DNA of 64,000 nucleotides, taken from Parafrankia sp. EUN1f. GTDB taxonomy: Bacteria; Actinomycetota; Actinomycetes; Frankiales; Frankiaceae. The stretch covers positions 1 to 64,000 of the forward strand of contig NZ_ADGX01000033.1 of NCBI RefSeq assembly GCF_000177675.1, given 5' to 3'. The translations under genes and the position numbers were made by a program. The notes under the pieces were generated by a model. The model had not been told where the DNA came from. It worked only from the letters and a program-made list of their open reading frames with translations, and made no database searches. Of this stretch, positions 9,173-16,450 are shown piece by piece (the first letter of the stretch is position 1; each line of letters opens with the position of its first letter).

Positions 9173-9838
9173 GTGGCCCTGCCTGAGCCTCATCTGATCG
9201 CTGATCTGACGCCCGAGCAGCTGCTGACGACAACACGCAGCGTCCGTAAGCGGCTCGACCTGGACCGCCCGGTCGAGCCGGCGCTGATCGACGAATGCCT
9301 GCGGATCGCGCTGCAGGCCCCGAGCGGGTCGAACCGGCAGGGCTGGCACTGGCTCGTGGTGACCGACCCCGGCCTGCGGGCCGGAATCGCCGACGCCTAC
9401 CGCAAGGGTGCCGCCGGATATCTGGCCGCCGCGGACCGGGCCAATGCCCAGCAGTACGAGGGCGAGCGCGCCGCGACCCAGGCCCGGGTCACCGATTCCG
9501 CCCGCTATCTCGCGGAGAACCTGCACCGGGTGCCGGTTTTGGTCATTCCGTGCATCGAGGGTGACGCCGCCTCGGTTCCCGCCGCGCAACAGGCCGGTTT
9601 CTGGGGTTCGCTGCTGCCCGCGGTCTGGAGCTTCATGCTCGCCGCGCGGCTGCGCGGGCTCGGCACCGCCTGGACGACCCTGCATCTGGCCCATGCCGGG
9701 GAGGTCGCAGAGCTCCTGGGTATTCCCCCCGGTTACACCCAGGGTGCGCTGGTGCCGGTCGCCCACACCCTCGGCACCGGTTTCCGCCCGGCTTCCCGCG
9801 AGCCGTTGGAGACCGTCCTGCATCGCGACCGCTGGTAG
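9173..9838 (+). CDS. nitroreductase family protein
   Basis: FMN-dependent nitroreductase-fold enzyme of 221 residues, expected to reduce nitro, quinone or related acceptors with NAD(P)H. The N-terminal TTRSVRKRLDLDRPV block, LRIALQAPSGSNRQGWHWLVV and LARLRGLGTAWTTLHL-like region (AARLRGLGTAWT) are typical of FMN contact segments. GTG 9173 has an AAGGAG site 6 nt upstream. The last 106 nt overlap the 3' end of the convergent esterase gene. Confidence 0.88.
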   Translation: MALPEPHLIADLTPEQLLTTTRSVRKRLDLDRPVEPALIDECLRIALQAPSGSNRQGWHWLVVTDPGLRAGIADAYRKGAAGYLAAADRANAQQYEGERAATQARVTDSARYLAENLHRVPVLVIPCIEGDAASVPAAQQAGFWGSLLPAVWSFMLAARLRGLGTAWTTLHLAHAGEVAELLGIPPGYTQGALVPVAHTLGTGFRPASREPLETVLHRDRW

Positions 9839-10911
9839 CGCGGTTGCCGGTCGCGGTACCGGGTCGGCGCCCCCTCCCACCTCTCAGCGCAGGGGGCGGG
9901 GTGCGCGGCGAAGAAGTCCCAGATGCGCGTGGTCGCGTCGAGGGCGTCCGACGGCTTGTCCGCTCCCAGCAGCTGCGTGAGCGCCTTCGCGTCGCTGCCG
10001 GGCCACTGGTGGCCCGCGCCGTCGATCGTGACCAGCTCGACGGCGCGGCCGTCGGGGCAGGCCGCGGCGGACGTCGTCAGCACGCCCTCGACGGTCACCG
10101 ACGGCTGCGGGCAGTCGTCGATCGCGCGCCAGGCGGCGGCCACCTCGGGAACGGGCGGGCCGTCGATGCCCGGGTACCGGCGACTGAACGGGTCGCCCTG
10201 CTCGCCGTCGTACCGGATGGCTTTGTCCTCGATGCCGTGAATGTGCAGGATGGAGGCCTTCGCCGCCGACGAGCAGTCGACCAGCATCGTCGTCGAGACA
10301 GCCGCGACCGCGGCGAACAGGTCGGTCTCGCAGGCCATCCGATAGGCCATCGCGCCGCCGTTGGAGATCCCGGTGACGAACACACGGCGCGGGTCGACGT
10401 CGATCCGGCCGCCCAGCGTCGCGAGGACGTCCCGCAGGAACGCGACATCGTCGACGTCGTCACCCGCGGCGGGACCGCAGCAGGTGCCACCGGCGTTCCA
10501 GGAGCGACTGGTCCCGTCGGGAAACACGGCGAGGAAACGCCCGGCGTCGGCGGCATCGTCCCACCGGTAGCTCTTCTCGGCCTGCGTGCCGCTGCCGTAC
10601 CCGCCGTGCAACATGACGACCACGGGCACCTGGCCAGTGAGCCCGGAGGGCCGGTAGAGATGAACCGTCCGTTCCTCCTTCTCCCCCGCCACCGTCAACG
10701 CGAAGCTCGACCGACCCGTCGGAATCGGTGCCCCGGCGGCCGGCTGCGAGGGTGCGGGCGAGGAATCCGAGCCGCCGAGGCGCTGCCGTGACGGACCGGA
10801 CCGCCGTACCCCCGAGTCACAGGCCACCAGGAGTGTGACCAGCACGGCTGCCATGAGCAGTGCGGCTCCCAGAACAGCCCGCCGATGTGCGCGGAGCACC
10901 GAGATCGACAT
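9733..10911 (-). CDS. PHB depolymerase-like secreted esterase (LpqC-like lipoprotein)
   Basis: Extracytoplasmic alpha/beta hydrolase of 392 residues resembling mycobacterial LpqC and PHB-depolymerase/feruloyl-esterase family proteins. The signal peptide ends in the lipobox LLVAC. Visible motifs are VVVMLHGGYGSG, the nucleophile GISNGGAMAYRMAC, the region ILHIHGIEDKAIRYDG that should hold the acid, and the histidine in DGAGHQWPG. Homology seems to end near AAHPAPCAERW; the final 50 residues are read antisense to the nitroreductase 3' end and look non-native, so the original stop may have been lost. The frame is open upstream, but ATG 10911 starts the signal peptide. It is divergent from a MarR gene, with a palindrome between them. 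Confidence 0.85.
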   Translation of the reverse strand: MSISVLRAHRRAVLGAALLMAAVLVTLLVACDSGVRRSGPSRQRLGGSDSSPAPSQPAAGAPIPTGRSSFALTVAGEKEERTVHLYRPSGLTGQVPVVVMLHGGYGSGTQAEKSYRWDDAADAGRFLAVFPDGTSRSWNAGGTCCGPAAGDDVDDVAFLRDVLATLGGRIDVDPRRVFVTGISNGGAMAYRMACETDLFAAVAAVSTTMLVDCSSAAKASILHIHGIEDKAIRYDGEQGDPFSRRYPGIDGPPVPEVAAAWRAIDDCPQPSVTVEGVLTTSAAACPDGRAVELVTIDGAGHQWPGSDAKALTQLLGADKPSDALDATTRIWDFFAAHPAPCAERWEGAPTRYRDRQPRYQRSRCRTVSNGSREAGRKPVPRVWATGTSAPWV

Positions 10912-10919
10912 GCCGACAG

Positions 10920-10942
10920 AATAGGCAAGTACCTTGCCTATT
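10920..10942. promoter_or_regulatory. perfect 10-3-10 palindrome, probable MarR operator
   Basis: AATAGGCAAG (10920-10929), spacer TAC, then CTTGCCTATT (10933-10942) form an exact inverted repeat. It lies 9 nt upstream of the esterase start at 10911 and 20 nt upstream of the MarR start at 10963, so a bound dimer would cover both promoters. MarR proteins commonly autoregulate through such sites, so co-repression of esterase and regulator is the simplest reading. Confidence 0.75.
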
Positions 10943-10962
10943 TGCAATGGCACGATACCTCC

Positions 10963-11421
10963 GTGAGCCAGATGTTCCGGCCGGTCGCCGCGCAGACGAC
11001 CCCGGCCCTGCTGCAGAGAGTCGCCAGGCTGCAAGCCGCCCGGGTGGCTGAGGGCTTCGCCGCCGCCGGGCTCACCGGCCTGCGCCCAGGCCACGCGCAG
11101 CTGCTCGTGCCCCTGCTGGGCGGGGGTCGCCGCGTCTCCGAGCTCGCCGAGGGCCTCGGGGTGACCAGGCAGGCGATAGCCCAGGTGGTGACCACCCTGG
11201 AGCGGGGCGGGTATGTCGAGCGGATCGCCGATCCCGACGACGGTCGGGCCCGGCTGGTGCAGCTGACCAGCGCGGGTCTGGCGGCGTTGCGCGCGATGCG
11301 CCGCACCGCGATTGCGGTCGAGCAGGAGTGGTCGGAGCTCCTCGGTCCCGACGGCCTCGACCAGCTCCGCACTCTTCTGGTGGTGCTCTTGGCCGGAGAC
11401 GACGGCTTCGCCAAACCCTGA
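10963..11421 (+). CDS. MarR-family transcriptional regulator
   Basis: Winged-helix DNA-binding protein of about 152 residues. The HTH region is LAEGLGVTRQAIAQVVTTLERGGYVER, followed by the wing IADPDDGRARLVQLTSAGLAAL, both classic for MarR. GTG 10963 is chosen because it begins the usual N-terminal helix (VSQMFRPVAAQTTPALLQRVARL) and leaves the palindrome at 10920-10942 outside the gene; ATG 10972 is an alternative and neither has a strong ribosome site. It is divergent from the LpqC-like esterase and probably represses it and itself. The ligand is unknown. Confidence 0.88.
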   Translation: MSQMFRPVAAQTTPALLQRVARLQAARVAEGFAAAGLTGLRPGHAQLLVPLLGGGRRVSELAEGLGVTRQAIAQVVTTLERGGYVERIADPDDGRARLVQLTSAGLAALRAMRRTAIAVEQEWSELLGPDGLDQLRTLLVVLLAGDDGFAKP

Positions 11422-11510
11422 GCCGCGTTTCGGCGCCGCCCGCAACGGATTGCGCGCCGGCACCGGCCGGACCGCGGTGAGGCAGGGCGGACGAAGCGGC
11501 GCGATCGGTG

Positions 11511-11578
11511 AGACTTTTCCATCTCGCGGTGCATGGTCACCGATGCCACGGGTCCGCGCCGACGACCGAAAAGGCCCG
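11511..11578 (+). promoter_or_regulatory. leader element copy A (repeated inverted-repeat element)
   Basis: Read on the plus strand this matches elements at 13347-13416 and 54305-54372 (both minus strand). The conserved 5' block is TTTTCCATCTCGCGGTGCAT (11515-11534) and the 3' block runs from about 11557 (GCCGACGACCGAAAAGG). In this copy the 3' arm has changed from GATGG to GACCG, so only CTTTTC/GAAAAG still pair well. It lies 110 nt upstream of the P450 start, in the sense of that gene. Function unknown. Confidence 0.6.
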
Positions 11579-11615
11579 GTTTGGTTGCTCGTGCTTCCGC
11601 ACGTGTGCTAGACAG

Positions 11616-11647
11616 GTGCCCAACACGTATTGGGCACTCGCCCAATA
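11616..11647. promoter_or_regulatory. two overlapping palindromes upstream of the P450 gene
   Basis: GTGCCCAA (11616-11623) and TTGGGCAC (11630-11637) are exact inverted repeats around CACGTA. The right arm overlaps a second exact pair, TATTGGGC (11628-11635) and GCCCAATA (11640-11647), around ACTC. The three GCCCAA half-sites end 41 nt before the P450 start, a likely promoter position. This looks like a stacked operator for a TetR-like repressor, but no cognate regulator gene is identified. Confidence 0.6.
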
Positions 11648-11687
11648 ATTTTCTGACGCGCGCGGCGCCACTCGGAGGGAGAGCGGG

Positions 11688-12977
11688 TTGACCGACTGGA
11701 AGACGATCGATTTCTTCAACGACGAATCGCTCGTCGAAAACCCGTATCCGTATTTTGACGATCTACGTGCCACCTGCCCGGTGCTGCCGCTGCCGCATCT
11801 CGGGGTCGTCGCGGTGACCGGCTATGCCGAGGCCACCGAGGTGTACCGCGACGTCGACACCTTCTCCTCATGCAACTCGGTGGTCGGCCCCTTCGCGGTC
11901 TTCCCCGTGCCGCTGGAGGGTGACGACGTCGGCGCCATCATCGACGAGCACCGCGACCAGTTGCCGATGAACGAGCACATGGTGACCATGGACCCGCCGA
12001 TGCATACCAACGAGCGTGCGCTCGTCATGCGGATGCTGACGCCGAAACGGCTGCAGGAGAACGAGGAGTTCATCCAGGGGCTGGCCGGCCGGCAGCTCGA
12101 CGAGTTCATCGACTCCGGCAGGTGCGAGTTCATCCGCGCCTACGCGCAGCCGTTCGCGATGCTCGCGGTGGCCGACGTCCTGGGTGTCCCCGAGGCCGAC
12201 CACGAGCGCTTCCGGAAGGGATTCGGGCTGAGCACCAGCCCCGGCCAGATCGGCGCCGGTGGGGACTCCGACGGCGAGCTGAACGCGCTGGGCTGGCTGG
12301 ACAACTGGTTCAGCAAGTACATCGAGGACCGCCGCCAGAACCCGCGCAACGACGTGCTGACCCAGATGGCGACGGCGACCTACCCCGACGGGAGCATTCC
12401 GGAGGTGATCGCGGTCGTCCGTGCCGCGACCTTCCTGTTCGCCGCGGGGCAGGAGACCACCGCCCGCCTGCTCGGTGCCGTGCTGAAGTACCTCGCCGAG
12501 AACCCGGAGGTCCAGGACGAGCTGCGGGCGAACCGTGAGCTGATCCCCGACCTGATCGAGGAGTCGCTGCGGGTCGAGAGCCCGGTCAAGGCCGACTTCC
12601 GGCTGGCGCGGCGGAACACGACGGTCGGCGGCGTGGAGGTGGCGGCGGGTACCCCGGTCATGCTCCTCAACGGGGCGGCGAACCGCGATCCGCGCCATTT
12701 CGAGTGCCCGGCCGAGTTCCGGCACGACCGCAAGAACGTCCGCCAGCACATCGCGTTCGGCCGTGGGGTTCATTCCTGCCCCGGTGGGCCCCTCGCCCGC
12801 GTCGAGGCCCGGATCAGCCTGGAGCGCATCCTCGACCGCACCCGCGACATCCGGCTTTCCGAGGAGCATCACGGCCCGGCGGGCGACCGCCGGTTCAAGT
12901 ACGAGCCGACCTGGGTGCTGCGCGGCCTGACCGAGCTGCACCTGGAGTTCACCCCGGTCACGAGCGGATCCGCCTGA
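11688..12977 (+). CDS. cytochrome P450
   Basis: Soluble bacterial heme monooxygenase of 429 residues. The I-helix oxygen-activation motif is FAAGQETTARL near residue 255, the K-helix ExxR is EESLRVESP, and the heme-ligand loop is FGRGVHSCPGGPLARVEA with Cys near 365. Such enzymes hydroxylate terpenes, steroids, fatty acids or aromatics using ferredoxin partners; no ferredoxin or reductase gene is adjacent. The TTG start at 11688 follows a strong GGAGGGAG site (11675-11682). It lies downstream of leader element A and stacked palindromes, and heads the region leading to the catabolic block. Substrate unknown. Confidence 0.95.
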   Translation: MTDWKTIDFFNDESLVENPYPYFDDLRATCPVLPLPHLGVVAVTGYAEATEVYRDVDTFSSCNSVVGPFAVFPVPLEGDDVGAIIDEHRDQLPMNEHMVTMDPPMHTNERALVMRMLTPKRLQENEEFIQGLAGRQLDEFIDSGRCEFIRAYAQPFAMLAVADVLGVPEADHERFRKGFGLSTSPGQIGAGGDSDGELNALGWLDNWFSKYIEDRRQNPRNDVLTQMATATYPDGSIPEVIAVVRAATFLFAAGQETTARLLGAVLKYLAENPEVQDELRANRELIPDLIEESLRVESPVKADFRLARRNTTVGGVEVAAGTPVMLLNGAANRDPRHFECPAEFRHDRKNVRQHIAFGRGVHSCPGGPLARVEARISLERILDRTRDIRLSEEHHGPAGDRRFKYEPTWVLRGLTELHLEFTPVTSGSA

Positions 12978-13001
12978 GCCGCCTGAGCCGCCGGTGACGC
13001 G

Positions 13002-13046
13002 GGGGCGGTCAGGACCGGGGGGATCGGTTCCGGGCCTGACCGCCCC
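13002..13046. terminator. bidirectional stem-loop between convergent genes
   Basis: GGGGCGGTCAGG (13002-13013) and CCTGACCGCCCC (13035-13046) form an exact 12-bp stem with a 21-nt loop, midway between the P450 stop and the ABM monooxygenase stop. It has no T tract, as is common in high-GC actinobacteria. Confidence 0.7.
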
Positions 13047-13052
13047 TGCTGT

Positions 13053-13340
13053 TCAGAGCGCGACCAGGTCATGCCGCCGGCGCTCCTCGAGATACGGCAG
13101 CGTCTCATTTTTCAGCCAGTGCTCGAAATAGTCCGACGAGGCATGCGCGGTGACCGCCGCCGCGTCGACGTACTCCTCGTAGATCGCGAAGACGGCCGGA
13201 TCCTGCGGCGACCGGCAGACGTTGTACGCGAGGTTTCCCGGCTCGGCCCGGGTGGGTTCCACCATCCGCGCCAGAGAATGCGCGACGTGCTCCTCGAAAC
13301 CGGGCTTCACCTTATAGTGAACAATTATCACGGACGACAT
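13053..13340 (-). CDS. antibiotic biosynthesis monooxygenase (ABM)-domain protein
   Basis: Small ferredoxin-like-fold protein of 95 residues, typical of quinol/antibiotic-biosynthesis monooxygenases that act as dimers without cofactor. Recognisable are VIIVHYKVKPGFEEHVAHSL at the N-terminus, the block PGNLAYNVCRSPQDPAVFAIYEEYVDAAAVTAHASSDYFEHW, and a C-terminal EERRRHDL. The frame is open upstream through leader element B, but ATG 13340 is chosen because it begins the domain and GGAGAAGG (plus-strand 13351-13358) is 10 nt upstream. That ribosome site is part of the 3' arm of the inverted-repeat element, so translation may be gated. It is convergent with the P450 gene. Confidence 0.85.
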   Translation of the reverse strand: MSSVIIVHYKVKPGFEEHVAHSLARMVEPTRAEPGNLAYNVCRSPQDPAVFAIYEEYVDAAAVTAHASSDYFEHWLKNETLPYLEERRRHDLVAL

Positions 13341-13346
13341 CTTCTC

Positions 13347-13416
13347 TGAACCTTCTCCATCGTCGACTCGGACCCGTCCCACCCCTGCCCACACGCCGTG
13401 AGATGGAAAAGGTTCA
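13347..13416 (-). promoter_or_regulatory. leader element copy B, 3' arm containing the ribosome-binding site
   Basis: On the minus strand this 70-nt element begins TGAACCTTTTCCATC (plus 13402-13416) and ends GATGGAGAAGGTTCA (plus 13347-13361); the arms pair over 15 positions with one G-T wobble. The conserved interior begins TCTCACGGCGTGTGG. The 3' arm contains GGAGAAGG, the Shine-Dalgarno site of the ABM gene. In RNA the stem would hide this site, which fits translational control. Compared with copy C, the fourth pair is A-T here and G-C there, a compensatory change. Confidence 0.65.
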
Positions 13417-13508
13417 CTCCTGCTGCGCGCGGCTTCTTCGAGGGCCCACCCATCATGGCCGTCGATCGGCCTGACCCGGACCACTTCGCCCGCACCGGCC
13501 CGCATGAG

Positions 13509-13540
13509 GACCGTAAACCTTAGTTTGCCGGTTTACGGTC
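13509..13540. promoter_or_regulatory. 11-bp inverted repeat before the ALDH operon
   Basis: GACCGTAAACC (13509-13519) and GGTTTACGGTC (13530-13540) are exact inverted repeats with a 10-nt spacer, so the half-site centres are 21 bp apart, two helical turns. It sits about 100 nt before the ALDH start and 170 nt before the divergent ABM gene. It is a good candidate operator for a dimeric regulator that is not encoded next to it. Confidence 0.6.
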
Positions 13541-13576
13541 TTCACTGTTCTGATCCGCCTCCTAGGCTCGGTTCCT

Positions 13577-13606
13577 ACCTGCCGAAGGGCCGTTTGGCCC
13601 CCAGGT
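13577..13606 (+). promoter_or_regulatory. hairpin in the ALDH leader
   Basis: Within the leader, GGGCC and GGCCC (13587-13599) close a GTTT loop, and ACCTG (13577-13581) can pair outside it with CAGGT (13602-13606). The structure lies about 40 nt before the ALDH start. Its role, if any, is unknown. Confidence 0.3.
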
Positions 13607-13643
13607 TGCAGGTCTCCAGGATTCGAGAGGACGGTCGGAGTTG

Positions 13644-15113
13644 ATGCCACCAAGGGCGGTGCCGCGGCTCGTCGGCGGGCAGTGGCTGATGCCAGCCGAC
13701 GGCCGGCACATCGACGTCGTCGACCCGGCGGACGTGCGCCGGGTCGTCGGGCGAGTTCCGGCGATGTCCGCGGCGGAGGTGACCGAGCTCTACGACGCGG
13801 CGGCGCTGGGAGCAGTCCGGTGGCGCGCCACCGGACTGCTCAGCCGCGCCCAGGTGCTGATCGACGCGGCCGCCGACCTGCGCAGACGTCGCGAGGAGAT
13901 CGCCGCTGACCTGGTGGCCGAGATGGGCAAGACCCTCGCGGAGGCCACGGTCGAGGTCACCAAGGCCGCTGACTTCTTCGACTACTACGCGAGCATGGCC
14001 CGCCAGCCCTACGGGCATCTGCTGGCCGACAGCCGCCCGGGCACCGAGACATCCGTGCGCTCGGAGCCGCTCGGGGTGGTCTGCCTGATCACCCCGTGGA
14101 ACGACCCGTTGCTGACCCCGGCCCGCAAGGCCGCCCCGGCCCTGATCGCCGGCAACGCCGTCGTCCTCAAGCCGGCGTCCGAGACACCGCTGGTCGCGGT
14201 GCACCTCGCCCGCTCCCTGCACGACGCCGGTCTGCCCGCCGGGGTGCTCGGGCTCGCCCTCGGACGCATCAGCGAGATCGAGGCGGCGCTGCTGGACGAC
14301 CCGCGGATCGCCGCGGTGTCGTTCACCGGGAGCACGGCGGTCGGACGAATCCTCAAGCGTCGGCTCGCGGACCGCACCGTGCGGGTGCAGGCCGAGCTCG
14401 GTGGCAAGAACGCCTCGGTGGTCCTCGCCGACGCCGATCTGGCGCTCGCCGTCCCGACCGTCGCCGCGGCGTCGTTCGGGCAGACCGGGCAGCGCTGCAC
14501 CGCCACCAGCCGGGTGATCGTCGACAGCAAGATCGCGGACGAGTTCATCGCCGGTCTGGTCCAGGCCACCGAGGCGATCCCCTACGGTCGGGGCACCGAT
14601 CCGGACGTCGTGGTGGGCCCGCTCGTCAGCCGGCGCCACCGCGACGACGTCCTGGGCCACATCGAGCGCGCCCGCCAGGAGGGAGCGGTGATCGCCACCG
14701 GCGGGACGACCCCGGCGGACGGCCCGCTGGCCCATGGCTGTTTCGTCACCCCGACCGTCATCACCGAGGTCACCCCGGCGATGGGAATCTGGCGCGACGA
14801 GGTGTTCGGCCCGGTCCTCGCTGTGCAGGTGGTGGATGGTTTCGACGCGGCGGTGGCCGCCGCGAACGACTCCGCCTACGGGCTGGCCGCCGCGGTCTTC
14901 ACCCGCGACCTCGGCCACGCCCACGCCTTCGCCGACCGGGTGGACACCGGCCAGGTTTCGGTGAACCTGCCGACCTCGGGCTGGGACGTCCACATGCCCT
15001 TCGGCGGTTTCGGTGACTCCGGCGGGTCGACGGTCAAGGAGCAGGGCTACGAGGGCCTCCGCTTCTACTCGCGGGTCAAGACCGTCGCAATGCGCTGCGA
15101 GCCGGGTTCATGA
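13644..15113 (+). CDS. NAD(P)-dependent aldehyde dehydrogenase
   Basis: Aldehyde dehydrogenase of 489 residues oxidising an aldehyde to the acid in the cytoplasm. It shows the cofactor/active-site blocks CLITPWNDPLLTPARKAAPALIAGNAVVLKPA, FTGSTAVGR, the general base in AELGGKN and the nucleophilic cysteine in GQTGQRCTATS. The motif set resembles semialdehyde and alpha-ketoglutarate-semialdehyde dehydrogenases. ATG 13644 is directly preceded by an in-frame TTG at 13641; GAGAGG at 13625-13630 is the ribosome site for either. The stop overlaps the next start by ATGA. It opens the catabolic run to 20276. Confidence 0.92.
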   Translation: MPPRAVPRLVGGQWLMPADGRHIDVVDPADVRRVVGRVPAMSAAEVTELYDAAALGAVRWRATGLLSRAQVLIDAAADLRRRREEIAADLVAEMGKTLAEATVEVTKAADFFDYYASMARQPYGHLLADSRPGTETSVRSEPLGVVCLITPWNDPLLTPARKAAPALIAGNAVVLKPASETPLVAVHLARSLHDAGLPAGVLGLALGRISEIEAALLDDPRIAAVSFTGSTAVGRILKRRLADRTVRVQAELGGKNASVVLADADLALAVPTVAAASFGQTGQRCTATSRVIVDSKIADEFIAGLVQATEAIPYGRGTDPDVVVGPLVSRRHRDDVLGHIERARQEGAVIATGGTTPADGPLAHGCFVTPTVITEVTPAMGIWRDEVFGPVLAVQVVDGFDAAVAAANDSAYGLAAAVFTRDLGHAHAFADRVDTGQVSVNLPTSGWDVHMPFGGFGDSGGSTVKEQGYEGLRFYSRVKTVAMRCEPGS

Positions 15114-16342
15114 CCGCGGCTGGCACGGCCCGCGAACGGGTCGGGGTGGTCGGCGGCGGCCTCGTCGGCCTCGCGGTCGCCCGCCGGCTGGCCCAGCTCG
15201 GCCGGGAGGTCGTCGTCTTCGAGAAGGAGGACGAGCTCGCGACCCACCAGTCCGGGCACAACTCCGGCGTCGTGCATGCCGGGCTCTACTACCAGCCGGG
15301 CTCGCTGAAGGCGACGTTGTGCCGTCGTGGTGTTCTCCTGCTGCGCGAGTTCTGCGCCGAGCACGGCCTTGAGTTCCGGGAGATCGGCAAGGTCGTCGTC
15401 GCCCGCGACGACCTGGAGGCCGGGCGGCTGCGGGCCATCGAGGGCCGCGCCCGACGCAACGGCGTTCCCGGGATCCGCTGGCTTGACCAGGCCGGACTGC
15501 GCGAGCTGGAGCCGAACGTCACCGGTGTGGCCGCGCTGCACTCGCCGACCACCGCCATCGTCGACTACCCGGCGATCGCCCGGGCCATGGCGGACGACGT
15601 CGTCGCCGCCGGCGGCCAGATCCTGCTCGCCACCACGGTCACCGGCATCAGGCCGGCCGGCGCCGACGCGGTCACCGTCACGGCCAGCTCTCGGACCACC
15701 GGCTCCCAGACCTACCAACTGGGCCAGGTCGTGCTGTGCGCGGGGCTGCAGGCGGACTCCGTGGCCCGGCTGGCCGGCGATGACCCGGGGCCGGCCATCG
15801 TGCCGTTCCGCGGCGAGTACTACCGGCTGGTGCCCGCGCGGACCGGGCTGGTCCGCGGGCTGGTCTACCCGGTTCCCGACCCGGCCTACCCGTTCCTGGG
15901 CGTGCACCTCACCCCGCGGGTCGACGGGAACGTCGACATCGGCCCGAACGCGGTACTGGCGCTGGCGCGTGAGGGCTACCGGCGCCGCGACCTGCGCCCG
16001 GGCGACCTCGCCGCCGTGCTGCGCTGGCCCGGGGCCCGCAAGCTGTTCCGCCAGCACTGGCGGGCCGGCCTCGGGGAGATGCGCGGATCGCTGTCCAGGC
16101 GGGTCTTCCTCGCGGCGGCCCGAGAGTACGTCCCTGACCTGCGGACGTCCGACGTCGTCCGCGCGCCGGCCGGGGTCCGCGCGCAGGCCGTCGACGCCGA
16201 CGGCTCCCTGGTGGACGACTTCCGCATCAGCAGGCTCGGCCCGGTGACCGCGGTGCGCAACGCCCCGTCGCCGGCCGCGACCTCGTCGCTGGCGATCGCC
16301 GAGCACGTCGTCGACCAGATCGCCGCGCGTCAGTCGTCCTGA
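15110..16342 (+). CDS. L-2-hydroxyglutarate oxidase-like FAD protein (LhgO family)
   Basis: FAD-dependent oxidoreductase of 410 residues (DAO/GlpO-type fold). The N-terminal dinucleotide motif is VGVVGGGLVGLAVARRL, followed by the LhgO hallmark HQSGHNSGVVHAGLYYQPGS near residue 48 and EPNVTGVAALHSPTTAIVDY. C-terminal IGPNAVLALAREGY and GVRAQAVDADGSLVDDF are also typical. The known family reaction is oxidation of L-2-hydroxyglutarate to 2-oxoglutarate. Next to an aldehyde dehydrogenase it may process a different 2-hydroxy acid. Its ATG overlaps the ALDH stop, so the two are translationally coupled. Confidence 0.88.
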   Translation: MTAAGTARERVGVVGGGLVGLAVARRLAQLGREVVVFEKEDELATHQSGHNSGVVHAGLYYQPGSLKATLCRRGVLLLREFCAEHGLEFREIGKVVVARDDLEAGRLRAIEGRARRNGVPGIRWLDQAGLRELEPNVTGVAALHSPTTAIVDYPAIARAMADDVVAAGGQILLATTVTGIRPAGADAVTVTASSRTTGSQTYQLGQVVLCAGLQADSVARLAGDDPGPAIVPFRGEYYRLVPARTGLVRGLVYPVPDPAYPFLGVHLTPRVDGNVDIGPNAVLALAREGYRRRDLRPGDLAAVLRWPGARKLFRQHWRAGLGEMRGSLSRRVFLAAAREYVPDLRTSDVVRAPAGVRAQAVDADGSLVDDFRISRLGPVTAVRNAPSPAATSSLAIAEHVVDQIAARQSS

Positions 16343-16365
16343 CCACGACCTTTCCTGACCACGAC
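16338..16365 (+). repeat. 16-bp-spaced direct repeat at the lhgO-like stop
   Basis: CCTGACCACGAC occurs at 16338-16349 and 16354-16365. The first copy contains the stop codon of the FAD protein gene. It lies in the 108-nt gap before the amidohydrolase and looks like a small tandem duplication. Confidence 0.6.
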
Positions 16366-16450
16366 TTTCTCTCCGTAGTTCCCAGGTTTCCAGCGGTGGC
16401 CCGGTGGGCGCCGCGGCCCGTTCCCCCATCCCGAATCGAGGACGCCACAG

